Assembly (NCBI GenBank): GCA_951213105.1
Contig: OX578138.1
Location: 96,749,114-96,813,113 of the forward strand
Source of the DNA: Amaurobius ferox
Lineage: Eukaryota > Arthropoda > Arachnida > Araneae > Amaurobiidae
DNA length: 64,000 bases
Direction of reading: 5' to 3'
Part shown: piece by piece, positions 34,061 through 45,328 of the stretch
How the letters are laid out: every line of letters starts with the position of its first letter
Numbering within the stretch: the first letter of the stretch is position 1
The notes under the pieces: model-generated
What the model was told of the DNA's origin: nothing
Database searches by the model: none
The model's input: only the letters and a program-made list of their open reading frames with translations
Made by a program: the position numbers and the translations under genes

Positions 34061-34465
34061 ATCTGAAAAAAAAGGTGTTATAAAATAAAGAATTTCTTTG
34101 CAGTCTTAAAAGATTTGAAATAATACAATTGGAGATTAACAATTTTGAAATCGTAAAATTTCAAGAAGACAGTAGAGTCCTGCTTTTTATAATCAGATCA
34201 TAAAAATAATAACTGAAAATATTCAAACCTTAAAATAATTTAAAAGTATGTTTAGGTACTTGTTAAGTACAGCATTTCGGCTAATTCTAAAAACATAAAA
34301 ATGGATAAAGAAGGAACTGAAAATCATACATATTTGTATTATTAATCAAGCCAGCACATTAAAACAATGAAAATCAAAGAAAGATTTTGGGTTGATAGCA
34401 CGGTTGGTTCATTTACACCATGGTTTTAAGGAGTAGAAAATACATTCTTTTTACAACCATGTTCG

Positions 34466-34689
34466 ATAGAAAAATTCCTCAGAAATAGCAACACGCAAAT
34501 CATAAAGAAAACATTTCCCATATTCGAGAAACATGCGGCTATCTACTTAAATCCTCTTGAAACTGAAAACGGTACAGTTATCGATATAACGGCAAGAGTA
34601 GAGCAGGGGCTGGTTGTCTCAGATTTAACGTTTCGATTTTTTGCGTTTTCTTATGAACATAAATCGCATTACCTATTCTCAATAGGGTA
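34466..34689 (+). pseudogene. Possible exon, copy 1 (weak CYP4-like resemblance)
   Basis: Counterpart of the frame at 37341-37559. It codes KFLRNSNTQIIKKTFPIFEK-type text and continues HAAIYLNPLETENGTVIDIT. About 330 bp here differ from copy 2 at roughly five positions, against roughly 10 percent change in nearby non-coding DNA, which suggests constraint or gene conversion. The reading FPIFEKHA...LNPLETENG..IDITA recalls the helix C-D part of CYP4 cytochromes P450, but there is no heme-binding segment in the window. The reading frame starts without an ATG in this copy. Confidence 0.22.
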
Positions 34690-34847
34690 GAGCGAGACTG
34701 GTTGCTTTAGTCTTACATTTCGTTTTTTCACATTTTCCTTATAAAAATAAATCACATTATCTCTTCACAATTTGCAATTTTCATCTTTTGGTTAACTATA
34801 AAGAAATTACGGAATATTTATCATAGTGGCAAATATTAATTTCTATT

Positions 34848-35036
34848 TTGAAGACAGCCGAGAAAGATCACAAATTACCTCGACTGCGGGTCTGTTGTCA
34901 AAACTGTTTGGGTAAGTTGACCCATGTATTTCTCATGGGGCTTTTTATGCTATTAATTATTTTGACAAAATTGTTAACATATTTAGTTTTATTCTCTTCG
35001 TGTGCAAACTTTGAAACTAGTTGTCGAAGGCATTAA
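34848..35036 (+). pseudogene. Second possible exon, copy 1
   Basis: Codes KTAEKDHKLPRLRVCCQNCL and then runs into GTAAGTTGACC, a good splice-donor match. It is followed by a hydrophobic stretch (LMGLFMLLIILTKLLTYLVL) if read through. Only about seven differences from copy 2 in about 200 bp. Not recognised as any family. If the GTAAGT is used, the hydrophobic part is intron and not protein. Confidence 0.2.
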
Positions 35037-35662
35037 ATCGAGATTTATTGCATTATAAATAAAAAAAAATTCTATTTCCGACTGGAAAATAATAATTGTA
35101 TTTAAGGAATGGTAAAGTGCAATTCAATTAATGCCTTCAAAGTTACGTCCAGCTACTTAGAGCTACTTAGACAAACTTAGAGCTAGCTTTCACCTGGAAA
35201 ACAATCTTCATGGGCCCAATCTTTATACTCTTAACTCACGATTTATATCTCATTCGAACGACTATTGGAATAATGTCCTCTACAGACGACAGACCGTAAG
35301 AATAGCTGCTCATTTTCAGCTACTATTTTGGTTATTTTTTTTCTAGCGGCCACCTCTAAAAATGGGCTCAAATGTTCGGTGGTCCACTTAACATATATCA
35401 GCCCCTCGTGAAATGACATCTCTTCCAGTCATTTTAGACTAAAATTTTATCTTAACTTACTGTGATTCACTATTCAAAGTCAATACAATAAGTAATATAG
35501 AAACACATAATTCCCTACATACTATAACAAATAATACGTCAATATGTACTTTAAATAGAAAGAAATATACATTCCAAAGTATTTTTTTTTATATTTTAAT
35601 GCAATGAAAAGTTTGAAAAAAAAATATTTATTTTAAATAGATACTTCACATTAGAAATGACA

Positions 35663-35780
35663 GCCAACGGCCGTACCGTGCTGATAACACCGGTTCTCGT
35701 TAGATCACCGAAGTCAAGCAGCATCGAGCGCGGTCAGTACTTGGGTGGGTGACCACCTGGGAACACCGCGTGCTGTTGGC
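35663..35780 (+). pseudogene. 5S rRNA-derived head of the second SINE
   Basis: 118 bp covering the whole 5S length from GCCAACGGCC to GCTGTTGGC, with AAGTCAAGCAGCATCGAGCG and GGGTGGGTGACCACCTGGGA intact enough to carry the internal promoter. Shares CTCGTTAGATCA with the first copy. Confidence 0.9.
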
Positions 35781-36039
35781 AGATTTCGGGCGCGGTAGCC
35801 CGGTGGTTTGCGCGCTGGATTTGCACGCTGCCACAACTGCCGCCGTGTTCATGCGGAGTACGATCACGTTAAACATGTGGGTCCGTAAGTCCTTCCGAGA
35901 GCTTGGTGGTAGGCGAAGGACACTCCCTGTGGATGCCTCCCCCACTGGGTTCCGGTCTACGTTGGGTGGCACTTCCCGGCCGTCCAAACAGTTACCTTAC
36001 ACCTTTCTGGTAGGTCAAACGGTCTGGGTCTCAACATCA
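35663..36039 (+). mobile_element. Composite 5S-tRNA SINE, second copy
   Basis: Perfect 15-bp target duplication ACATTAGAAATGACA (35648-35662 and 36040-36054). Same order as the 12909 copy: 5S head, tRNA-like GCGGTAGCCCGGTGGTTTGC with the B-box region missing, shared body, GGTCAAACGGTCTGGGTCTC end and a short CAACATCAAC tail. Copy 1 of the duplication shows the target uncut, so this insertion is younger than the duplication. Confidence 0.93.
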
Positions 36040-37340
36040 ACATTAGAAATGACAATTTTATTTATAAAAGACAAAATATATTTTTTAATTTAACAATTAC
36101 CTATATGTCGTTGTGTACAAAATAATAGTATTTTTTCATTTGCACTTTAATTAGGCGTATTGTTAGATCTTTTGAGGTATCAAATAGTGTATTTCCTTTT
36201 TAAGACAAACTTATCACTAGTTGCAATAAATCAATTTTACAAAAGTTGGAAAATCGTTGCAAATACCATAATTTTTTACCATGATGTACAGTTATTATGA
36301 CAATAAAGAATTTCTAATAATATTTCATCAGTTGCACATATAATTCCTTATAATCGTACAAAGAGCATTTAATCAAAATAGGATTATAATTTCACATATT
36401 ATAATCCTAGGTGATCGGGTATGGCGGTCTAGGTTTTCAACATAATAGTTAAAATTATTTTGGCAAAAATATTTTCCCTTCTCTAAAGGATTCCATGAAT
36501 TTTATATATCACTACAGTTGCTTAATTAATTCTCTGAACAACCTCAAGATAAATAAGAATACTGACAACTTGAATGAATAATTTCAGTAAATTGCTTATA
36601 GTTCTGAACATTTATAATAACACTTCTGAATATAAATAATGTATTGATGCCGCAATTACGAAACTCCAATTGCTTCTCATCAAAGTTCAAATGATAAAAA
36701 CTATTTTCAATTAAAGCATGCTTTTGAAATGGAATATTTTAAATTGAAAATGCCCGACGAACAATACATTCTAAAATCTGCTTAACTATTTTACAAAGAA
36801 CCTTAATAATATTTAAGTTAATCTTAGGAGTTAAAACATGTTTGAAAATAAATTAAATGAATAAATTGAAATGAATAAATGATAAAATGAATAAATTGAA
36901 AATAAAATAAAATAAAATAAAGTAAAATAAAAAGGGTAAGACTGAAAAAATGTATTTTAAAATAAAGAATTGCTTTGCAGTCTTAAAAAGATTTGAAATA
37001 ATGCAATTGGGGATTAACAATTTTGAAATCGTAAAATTTCAAGTAGACAGTAGCGTCCTGTTTTTTATAATCAGATCGTAAAAATAATAATTGAAAATTT
37101 TCAAACCTTACAATAATTTAAAATTATGTTTAGGTACTTGTTAAGTACAACATTTCGGCTAATTCTAAAAACATAAAAATGGATAAAGAAGGAACTGTAA
37201 ATCATACATATTTGTATTATTAATCAAGCCAGCACATTAAAACAATGAAAATCAAAGAAAGATTTTGGGTTGATAGCACGGTTGGTTCATTTACACCATG
37301 GTTTTAAGGAGTAGAAAATACTTTCTTTTTACAACCATGT

Positions 37341-37559
37341 TTGGTAGAAAAATTCCTCAGAAATAGCAACACGCAAATCATAATGAAAACATTTCCCATA
37401 TTCGAGAAACATGCGGCTATCTACTTAAATCCTCTTGAAACTGAAAACGGTACAGTTATCGATATAACGGCAAGAGTAGAGCAGGGGCTGGTTGTCTCAG
37501 ATTTAACGTTTCGATTTTTTGCGTTTTCTTATGAACATAAATCGCATTACCTATTCTGA
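37341..37559 (+). CDS. Possible exon, copy 2 (weak CYP4-like resemblance)
   Basis: A 72-codon open frame, MVEKFLRNSNTQIIMKTFPI then FEKHAAIYLNPLETENGTVI, continuing DITARVEQGLVV. Much better conserved between the two duplication copies than surrounding DNA. The pattern of an amphipathic helix, FEKHA, LETENG and IDIT resembles the region before the ICET motif of CYP4-type P450s, but the ICE motif itself is not there and no other P450 exon was found. It could be an orphan exon, a pseudogene piece or an unrelated sequence. Confidence 0.25.
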   Translation: MVEKFLRNSNTQIIMKTFPIFEKHAAIYLNPLETENGTVIDITARVEQGLVVSDLTFRFFAFSYEHKSHYLF

Positions 37560-37665
37560 ATAGGGTAGAGCGAGACTGGTTGCTTTAGTCTTACATTTCG
37601 TTTTTTCACATTTTCCTTATAAACATAAATCACATTATCTCTTCACAATTTGCAATTTTCATCTT

Positions 37666-37914
37666 TTGGTTAACTATAAAGAAATTACAGAATATTTAAC
37701 TGAGTGGCAAATATTAATTTCAATTTTGAAGACAGCCGAGAAAGATCACAAATTACCTCGACTGCGGGTCATTTGTCAAAACTGTTTGGGTAAGTTGGCC
37801 CTCGTATTTCTCATTGGGCTTTTTATGCTATTAATTATTTTGACAAAATTGTTAACATATTTAGTTTTATTCTCTTCGTGTGCAAACTTTGAAACTAGTT
37901 GCCGAAGGCATTAA
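37666..37914 (+). CDS. Second possible exon, copy 2
   Basis: An 82-codon open frame containing KTAEKDHKLPRLRVICQNCL. A GTAAGT donor-like site follows at about 37789. Beyond it the frame reads a hydrophobic helix of about 20 residues. Copy 1 keeps the same frame over its shared part. No family recognised. Confidence 0.2.
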   Translation: MVNYKEITEYLTEWQILISILKTAEKDHKLPRLRVICQNCLGKLALVFLIGLFMLLIILTKLLTYLVLFSSCANFETSCRRH

Positions 37915-38354
37915 ATCGAGATTTATTGCATTATAAATAAAAAAAATTCTATTTAGGACTGGAAAATAATAATTGTATTTAAGGAACGGTAAAGTGCAAT
38001 TCAATTAGTGCCTTCAAAGTTATTCCCAGCTACTGCCGTTATAATAATTTGTCATCCATTGAATCACCACCGACACACTTAGAGCTAGCTTTTACCTGGA
38101 AAACAATCTTCATGGGCCCAATCTTTGTACTCTTAACGCATGATGTGTATCTCTTTCGAACGACTATTGGAATAATGTTCTCTACATACGACAGACCGTA
38201 AGAAAAGCTGCTTCAGATTTTCAGCTATTATTGCGGTAATTTTTTTTTTCTAGCGGCCACCTCTAAAAATGGGCTCAAATATTCTGGGGTCAACTTAACA
38301 TATATCAGCCCTCGTGAAATGACACGTCTTCCAGCCATTTTAGACTAAACATTT

Positions 38355-38639
38355 GGGCGCGGTAGCCGTGTGGTTAGCGCGCGGAGGTTGCACTCGGTAG
38401 TCCCGGGTTCGATTCCCGTCGCTGCCCAAACTGCCGCCGTGTTCACACGGAGTACGATCACGTTAAACATGTGGGTCCGTAAGTCCTTCCAAGAGGTTGG
38501 TGGTAGGGAAGGAGGGTACGGTTCCTGTGGATGCCTCCCCCACTGGGTTCCGGTCTAAATTGGGTGGCACTTCCCGGCCGTCCAAACAGATACCTTACAC
38601 CTTTCTGGAAGGTCGGACGCTCTGGGTCGAATAAGAAGA
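38355..38639 (+). mobile_element. tRNA-headed SINE, best-preserved copy
   Basis: The reference copy of the family: tRNA-like head with A box TAGCCGTGTGGTTAGCGCG and B box GGTTCGATTCC (38406-38416), GTCGCTGCCCAAACTGCCGC junction, the shared body, and a (AAG) tail. Flanks AGACTAAACATTT (38342-38354) and AGACTAAGCATTT (38640-38652) form a 13-bp duplication with one change. It has no 5S head, showing that the 5S part of the 12909 and 35663 copies is an addition. Confidence 0.92.
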
Positions 38640-38761
38640 AGACTAAGCATTTTATCTAAACTTACCGTGATTCACTATCTAAAGTCAAAACAATAAGTAA
38701 TGTAGAAACACATAATTCGCTACGTACTATAACAAATAATACGTCAATATGTACCTTAAAG

Positions 38762-39429
38762 AGCACAAAATAAATATGGTAAAATTCAAAATATTTACGT
38801 TGGATATCGAAAGTTTATATTTTTATGCTAACGCCGCAAAGCGAAATTACAGCTGCTCTTTAGCTACTTCAAACAAGTAGCAATGTTGGACCCCTGCAAT
38901 CACAAGAAGTACAACTGCATGCGCCCCACTAATAGCCGAAAAATTGTCACTGGGACAACTAACCAATGGGACATCTAGTCCCACTCTGCCCTATATACAA
39001 CGTTATCTATCGTTCATGCTTATTAATTACCGACAACTGAAGTAAAAATTACCAACAGTTAGTAAACTGAAGTAAAATTACCGGAGTAAAATTACCGACA
39101 ACTGAACCCTTCTCTTCTAACCCACCACATATAATATTTGAGTCCTGTTGAAGAAATTGTCTTTAACATATTTATTTTAAAATTATTATATTGTTTGACT
39201 AAGTCTTAAGTTAAATATTTTCGTTAAATATTTTAATTTTGATGACATAACGTATCAAAAATTTTTCGCATTTAAAGAAGTTCGCATTTAGTACAGAAAG
39301 TACAGAAAGAATTTCGCATTTAAAAGAAGACCCATCTACTTTTGCATTGCATTATTTAATAAATTAGTACAATATACTTCATTTGCATAACCTGTCAAAG
39401 AGGGGGCGGGTTATAAAGTTAAGATTACA
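38762..39429. other. Unassigned AT-rich stretch
   Basis: Includes a short direct repeat of AACTGAAGTAAAATTACC around 39035-39105 and AAGTACAGAAAG around 39290-39312. No gene. Confidence 0.4.
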
Positions 39430-39925
39430 CGCTCATTGCAGATAACAGCATCCATGAATAAGCTTCGCGCTTATTATGCACTGATCATAGTGCAAAACCG
39501 ATAATTGCAGTGGTAAAATAAATGTTTACTATGTGCTACATTTTTAATGTATGTGTGTTGCATATAGTAAGTTTAAAATCACCAGAACCATCCAAAAGGG
39601 GGCGCCCCAAAAAATAAATAAGACAATCCCACTGAAGGTAACAGTATCCATGAACTAGATTTCATAGACCAGATTTGGGTTTATCCATGGACTGGATAAG
39701 AACGAAACCAGTCCACGGATGCTGGTATCTGCAATGGGAGTGTCTTCCATATTTTAGAGAGCGTCCTTTCTGGCGGGTTCTTGCGACAACTTCTAGTTCT
39801 CACTAGTAAGTCTTCTTGCTTCTATTGAAGTTAACGGTTATTGCATGCTGATGGACTCATAATAAGCGTCAAAACAGTCCATAGATGCTGGTATCTGCAA
39901 TGGGAGGGTCTTTGTACATTTAGGA
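39430..39925. repeat. Cluster of GGATGCTGGTATCTGCAATG repeats
   Basis: Copies of a 30-40-bp motif occur at 39436-39465 (minus), 39628-39660 (minus), 39712-39747 (plus) and 39872-39912 (plus). The 39630/39747 pair forms a compact inverted-repeat element (arms about 40 bp). The two plus copies each continue into GCGTCCTTTCTGGCGGGTT / TGTCTCTTACAGGCGGGTT, so a longer unit of about 165 bp is tandemly repeated. A weaker copy lies at 50648-50690. Confidence 0.7.
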
Positions 39926-42447
39926 ATGTCTCTTACAGGCGGGTTTTGTGTTTTACGAATTTTGCCTCTGAAGTTTCGTGCGGTCTCAGCTAAATTATAT
40001 ATGAATTTTATGCCAGTCACGTGACAGGACTGAAAAATATTAATGAGTGCCTTACGTAAGATGATGTGCCTTACCTTAATTAAGGAGTACCTTACTTAAT
40101 AAATAATTGAGTCCCTTACTTAAATAGGAAGTTTACTTGCTGTCCTTACAAATGTCAACTATTCCATGCCGGCAGTATATAATAAGTCCGAAAACATGCC
40201 ATGGATGCTATATATGAGAGCGATCTCATATGTGGGAAATACCCCTATAGGTTCAAATACAAAAGTATTACTCAAAGTATCTTTTTTCATAAATGGAACG
40301 ATCTAGATCCACGAGAATGATGTCAAGAACTTATGAATGAACTTATGTATGATGACGAGAACTTATGTAGTGTTAATTTCCACTCATTAAACAATGCTAT
40401 ACAACTTTATAAATAATATTTTCCCTTTATTTTGCTTTATTGCCAGGTTCGTGCTACTAATTGCTTCAATTCTCCGCCAGGGACGCTGCAATCACTTTCA
40501 TTCGATTCGACATGATCAATTTACTATAGATAAATCTATCGTGTACGCTCAAGGAGCTTTCCTTGTAAAGTTATTAAGGGGCGCTCTACTCCTAAAATGA
40601 TAAAACGTCGCCAAAAATCAATAGAGGTTTAAAAATTTTAAAATTAAAATCAACTGAAATTATTGGAAATAATTTTTTGGGTAAAAGAAAAATAATATTC
40701 TTCTTTAAAATAAAAATGAGAAAAATAATTGAAAATTGAGAAATATCATATAAAAATATTTATATTTTACTGTGAGACCAGGATACAACTTATGCAGTTT
40801 TGATACTTACGACAAAACATAGCGCAGATATTTAGTCACCGTTCTTAGACAGTCTTGGCCCAGAAGGTCATGATCCCTATAAATTTACGTCTCACAAATT
40901 GCAGGTGTGGTTGGGGCAAAGATCTCCTAGGATCAAGCTTTAAACCATGCTTCGTTGGAAACTCAAAGATCCAATGATGCGAAAATGCCACATCGCACTT
41001 AGGAGAATCCATTGAGAGCAAGGAGGGCGTACCTGAACCCCAGGTCATATGGTGTGGCCACAGGGAGAAAAAGTCAACGAATAGTTTGGACTGAGAATTG
41101 AAGCAGTGTGGTTCATATAGAATGATTATCCAAAAGCTGTGAGAGAGTGTCGTTATTATACAGAATGATAATGCAAAAGTTCAGAGAGTCGTGTCTTCAA
41201 GCAGTGTAGTGAGGCGTTATTTCAAATATTAAAATGTTATAGAAAAAGACAAATCTGACTCCAAATGTCAGAAAAAGAGACGAAAAAAGTCCAGTCATGC
41301 TGAGCAACAGACCCGAAGTACAGAGGTATTTGCCAGTCTTCGTATTTATTAGGTCAATTGTTAATCTTTGGAATAAGATTCAAACGACCTGATCTCACTC
41401 GGTGTTTTTCTTCTCCTTAAGCGTCTATTAAAATTAATGTAATTTTACTTATAACAATAATAGGTGGGAATAAATAATATTTATTTTAAAAGTTAAAAAT
41501 GTGGAATTTAATGTGTAGTGTTTTAATTGATGATTATATTAAGGAACTCGTGCAAAATGGAAATGATGGGTTATTGCGAGGACGATAAAAATATACGAAC
41601 TGTATGATTCACGACCACTTCAATTAAGAATAATAATTTAATCCACGAAATAGACTTATAAAAGAAATAAACTCCAATTACGTGTGTATTTTTGTTCACC
41701 ACATTTACATATGTGTTTTTGTAGATAAAATCATAAGATGTTGTTCCGGGCATTCATTATTTATTTTTAAAAATTTTTAAGGGTATAATCAAACTTGTAA
41801 TTTGGGATTTTATTATGACAGAATTCATAATATACTCGCATACTAGGACTACTTAATTATTTTAGTTTTTAGTGGAGCAAAATTAATATATTTTTTAATT
41901 TAATTTATTTCAGAATTTTTAACAACCATTTTGCTTCTCATTTACTTTATAAGTTACACATATCAATCTAGTATACTCACGGAGCAATGAAGTATTTTCT
42001 AAGCATACAAAATTACATTCATCAAATAAAATTACATTCATAAATTACAAAAGAATTCATCAAACGGTTCTTGAAATATCATACGCAAAGTTCAAGCTTT
42101 GAGGAAAATGCTATCAAAGTTTGCATTTATACTTGGTATTGTATTGATGATGTATCGTATTATCTTAATATCGCCGAAGTTAATTATAAATAATTAACTT
42201 AAAAATAATTATCTACATATGTTGTAAAAGAAATTTAATTTAATTATTTATGACGCTCAATCTTATATAAATAAAATTGATAATCTGTCTGGGTATGTAT
42301 TTGAATGTGTTTGTCTTATCATTACGGAGAGAGCAACTGTACCGAATTTAAAGAAATTTTCGGGATAGACTTGAATAGCCTCTCTTAAAATTTAGTCTAT
42401 GTTTCCAGTTCCAAGAACCAGAGATTATAAAGATATTAATAGAAAAA
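39926..42447. other. Long unassigned stretch with one P fragment
   Basis: Mostly AT-rich. 40252-40325 is an 75-bp family P fragment (TTCAAATACAAAAGTATTAC...TAGATCCACGAGAATGATGT). 40840-41050 is GC-richer with a 67-codon minus frame of no recognised family. Nothing else supported. Confidence 0.4.
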
Positions 42448-43240
42448 CTCTGATATGAGCTGCACATGACTTTCCCTGCAGACTTATATTAACGTTCTCT
42501 TTATTTTAATTAAATTTATTTCACTTTTAATTCAATTTTCGTTCTCCTTTGGTAACCTGGCTTATTTTCAAAGGTGGCGTAGGGAAAGTACGAAAAACTA
42601 AAATATCTCGAGAACGGCTAGTCCTAGTGTAATGGGGTTGGTCTTATTCTTTTTTTGTCGTTAAAAATTACGTATTAAATCAGCATTTAATGGATATATT
42701 TGAGTATACCCAGTTCTTTAGTTTAGATTTGGACGATTTTTGCGGGCCATTTTGCAAAAAAAGGCAGGTCATTTTTTTCCGAATCATACCAAAATCTAAT
42801 CAGCACCAGGGTAACCCACAAGTGACTCATCTATCGAATTTTGTGAAATTCGGTTCATTAGTTTTTCAGTTAGAGTGGATACAAGCTTTTGCGGGCCATT
42901 TTGCAAAAAAGGCGGGTTCTTTTATCCCGAATCGTACCCAAAACTTATCAGCACCAGACTCACTCACAAGTAACTTACCTACCAAATTTTGTGAAATTCG
43001 GTGGATTAGATTTTTAGTTAGAGTGGATACAAAATCTGCACAGACAGACAGACACACAGACAGACAGACACACAGACACACAGACACACAGACAGACACA
43101 CACACAGACGTCACGCTAAAAATAGTTTTTTCGTATTCTAGTGGTCTCGAAACGTATAGATCCGTCGAAAACTCGAGTTGCGATTTTCGGCATGATTCCA
43201 ATACTTTCCCTATACATTACCATGTATTGCAGGGAAAGTA
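42448..43240 (+). repeat. Family P subfamily 2, copy P8
   Basis: Starts AACTCTGATATGAGCTGCAC, then TGACTTTCCCTGCAGA. Two direct repeats of a block reading TTTGCGGGCCATTTTGCAAA (about 42740 and 42890) follow, each with CGAATCRTACC and TTTTGTGAAATTCGG. Then comes a CAGA/CACA tract (43040-43107) and the end ACTTTCCCTATACATTAC/CATGTATTGCAGGGAAAGT. The 5' ACTTTCCCTGCA is again half of the 3' palindrome, although the letters differ from subfamily 1: both ends changed together. A 183-codon plus frame and a 111-codon minus frame cross it and are repeat artefacts. Confidence 0.85.
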
Positions 43241-43406
43241 AAAACGGGCAATTAAACCTCGCATAGAAATAGTATTATGCAAATTATAATTTTTCAGCAA
43301 ATGTATTTGAAGAAAAATATATCATGATGCTAAGCAACGGAATTAAACCCAATGAGTATATTCAGCACATAATTTTTATATGTTTTTCGGTTTAAATAAT
43401 AAATAA

Positions 43407-43408
<2 letters not shown>

Positions 43409-43475
<67 letters not shown>
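43409..43475 (+). repeat. (TA)n microsatellite
   Basis: About 33 uninterrupted TA units, self-complementary and probably unstable in length. Confidence 0.97.
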
Positions 43476-43478
<3 letters not shown>

Positions 43479-44270
43479 TTTATCGAAATTGCATTTCTGA
43501 CAGGAATCTATCCATTACGCTCTTTAGGTTTAAAGATTATTGATAAAATTAAAGATTACTGATAAAAGTTCATTGATATTTTCACTTTCTTACATCATCT
43601 GTTTTATTTTGGTGTAAGATTATTCAAATCCATATATTGTAGTACGAGTATATCTCCCAATACACGGACATAATCTTCAAATCTAAGAAAATATACGTAG
43701 TATGCGTATATCTTCTAATGCAATTTAGAGCTTTTATTTCGGTATGCATTGATTCAATTTCATAGCTTCTGTAAATTTGTTTGCAAACGGAAACAGGATT
43801 TTTTATTCTTCAGATCTGAATATGAAGATAATTTTATATTGTGAGAACAGACATTCTTAAACTTTATTTAGCAGCATTAATTTAAATATTTTAATAGAAT
43901 GTTTTGAATAACAGTGTCATTTAGAATACTATAGAAATTTGTTCATGATTGTGAATTTTAAGTTTCTTTATAACGTATAAGATCATTAAATAAAACCGCA
44001 TATATGTAACTTTAAAATCAACTGAATTGTGATAAAGGAAAATAATTTCCACTTTTCCTTACCATGTGAAAGCTGTTTCATCAGTTAAAATAGGGATCAT
44101 AAACAAATTGACAATGGAAATGGTTTAGATCAAAAATACTTTAATATGCGTTAAAAAATTTTATCACAAATGCATCCAAATAAAGCATTACACAGACAGA
44201 GATCATATAAAGCAGTGGTACTCACTACATTGTTGGGTATTCTATGTATTATCATCCAGTTTTATCCTTT
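43476..44270. other. Unassigned AT-rich stretch
   Basis: No gene or repeat recognised between the TA tract and A9. Confidence 0.45.
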
Positions 44271-45328
44271 TTAACATTTTACAACAAAGTTGAAAAGTGT
44301 TTATGACTTTGTTCATTCTGTCTATCTGTCTGTCTGTCTGTCTGTCTGTCTGTCCGTTAGCACGATAACAGCCGTAAAAATGACTTAATCAAAATGAAAT
44401 TTTAGTATGTTTTTTAGTTCAGACGGTCTGTAGAACCTATGGGAATATAAATGAATAATATCACCCAATTAGTTTTGGATTGAACCCGGGTCGAAAAAAT
44501 GAAATACATTGAGCCCTATGGGACCTAATTTTTCAAACATTTTTTAAGCGGATTTAAAATTCACAAATTACTTCGAAAATTTTAGGTAATATTTAAATTG
44601 TTCCATAAAATATATAAAAAAAAATTCAGCGAAATATATTCAGTCGTTTTTTAAATAAAAATTAAAATAATAATTACACCTCTTATATGAAACGATCACG
44701 TGACCATGATATGAAACGATCACATGACCCACTTCAAAATGATATATGGCATCCATCTTGTTTCAAAATCGTGATTTTTTTAAGTTCTTTTTAATTCATA
44801 TTGCGTGTTGTATCCGTCCTAAAACTACTTTATTTTTGCTTAAATTCTGTGCATCTACATACTGAAACAACGCAATGACAATATATTTGAGTTTAAATGC
44901 TCATCTAAATTTGATTATTTCTACAACTAAGCCCATTTTTCACCTATGTAAAATGTAAACAGCAAAATATATAGAATGAGATGTATTAGAATTCCTGTAT
45001 TTCTTTAACACAAAATAATTAATCCATGGAGTCTGCATGGCTGATATGAATGAAATATTAATTGACTTCATAAAGAGAAGAACGATTTTTTCGATGAAGT
45101 TTCAAGCATAGAGTTTAATTTTTTGTAGCTCCATGGTATTAAACAAAATGTTTAAATAAAATAAATTATTATAGTATTGTGATGAACGAAATGAATGGGA
45201 GAAAGTTATGAATGAAATCCTGTTTTTATAAAGAGATCCAGGCGTGTTATTTTTTCTATGACGTCATTTGAATTAATTTCAGTTGTTTTCGATGAAGTTT
45301 TCAAATATAATAAATTATCGTAGTATTA
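44271..45328 (-). repeat. Family A repeat, copy A9, cut by a Helitron
   Basis: Left terminal hairpin TTAACATTTTACAACAAAGT/TGAAAAGTGTT with a TCTG tract (44320-44352). It follows the family text to ATCGTAGTATTA at 45328 and then breaks. Other copies continue TGATAATTTT at this point (for example 19990), so the next element inserted between A and T. Confidence 0.87.

Larger units (their letters stand above)
33025..35551 (+). repeat. 2.5-kb tandem segmental duplication, copy 1
   Basis: Starts AAATAGAAAGAAATATACAT and matches 35552-38761 almost end to end. It lacks both SINEs present in copy 2, so it preserves both empty sites: ACATTAGAAATGACA at about 33117-33131 and AGACTAAAATTTTA at about 35431. 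Similarity is uneven: many changes near 33130-33230, very few across 34380-35060. Confidence 0.92.
35552..38761 (+). repeat. 2.5-kb tandem segmental duplication, copy 2
   Basis: Direct tandem copy of 33025-35551. After removing two SINEs and their duplicated targets (35663-36054 and 38355-38653) its length is about 2,518 bp against 2,527 bp for copy 1. It ends at ACGTCAATATGTACCTTAAA, the same text that ends copy 1. Confidence 0.92.

Noticed and set aside
38355..38425. Functional tRNA gene
   Set aside because: A and B boxes are present, but the sequence continues into a repeated SINE body with target duplications, and no convincing anticodon arm was found.
42690..43241. 183-codon open frame as a gene
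   Set aside because: It runs across the internal direct repeats, CAGA/CACA tract and palindrome of family P copy P8 and has a competing 111-codon frame on the other strand.
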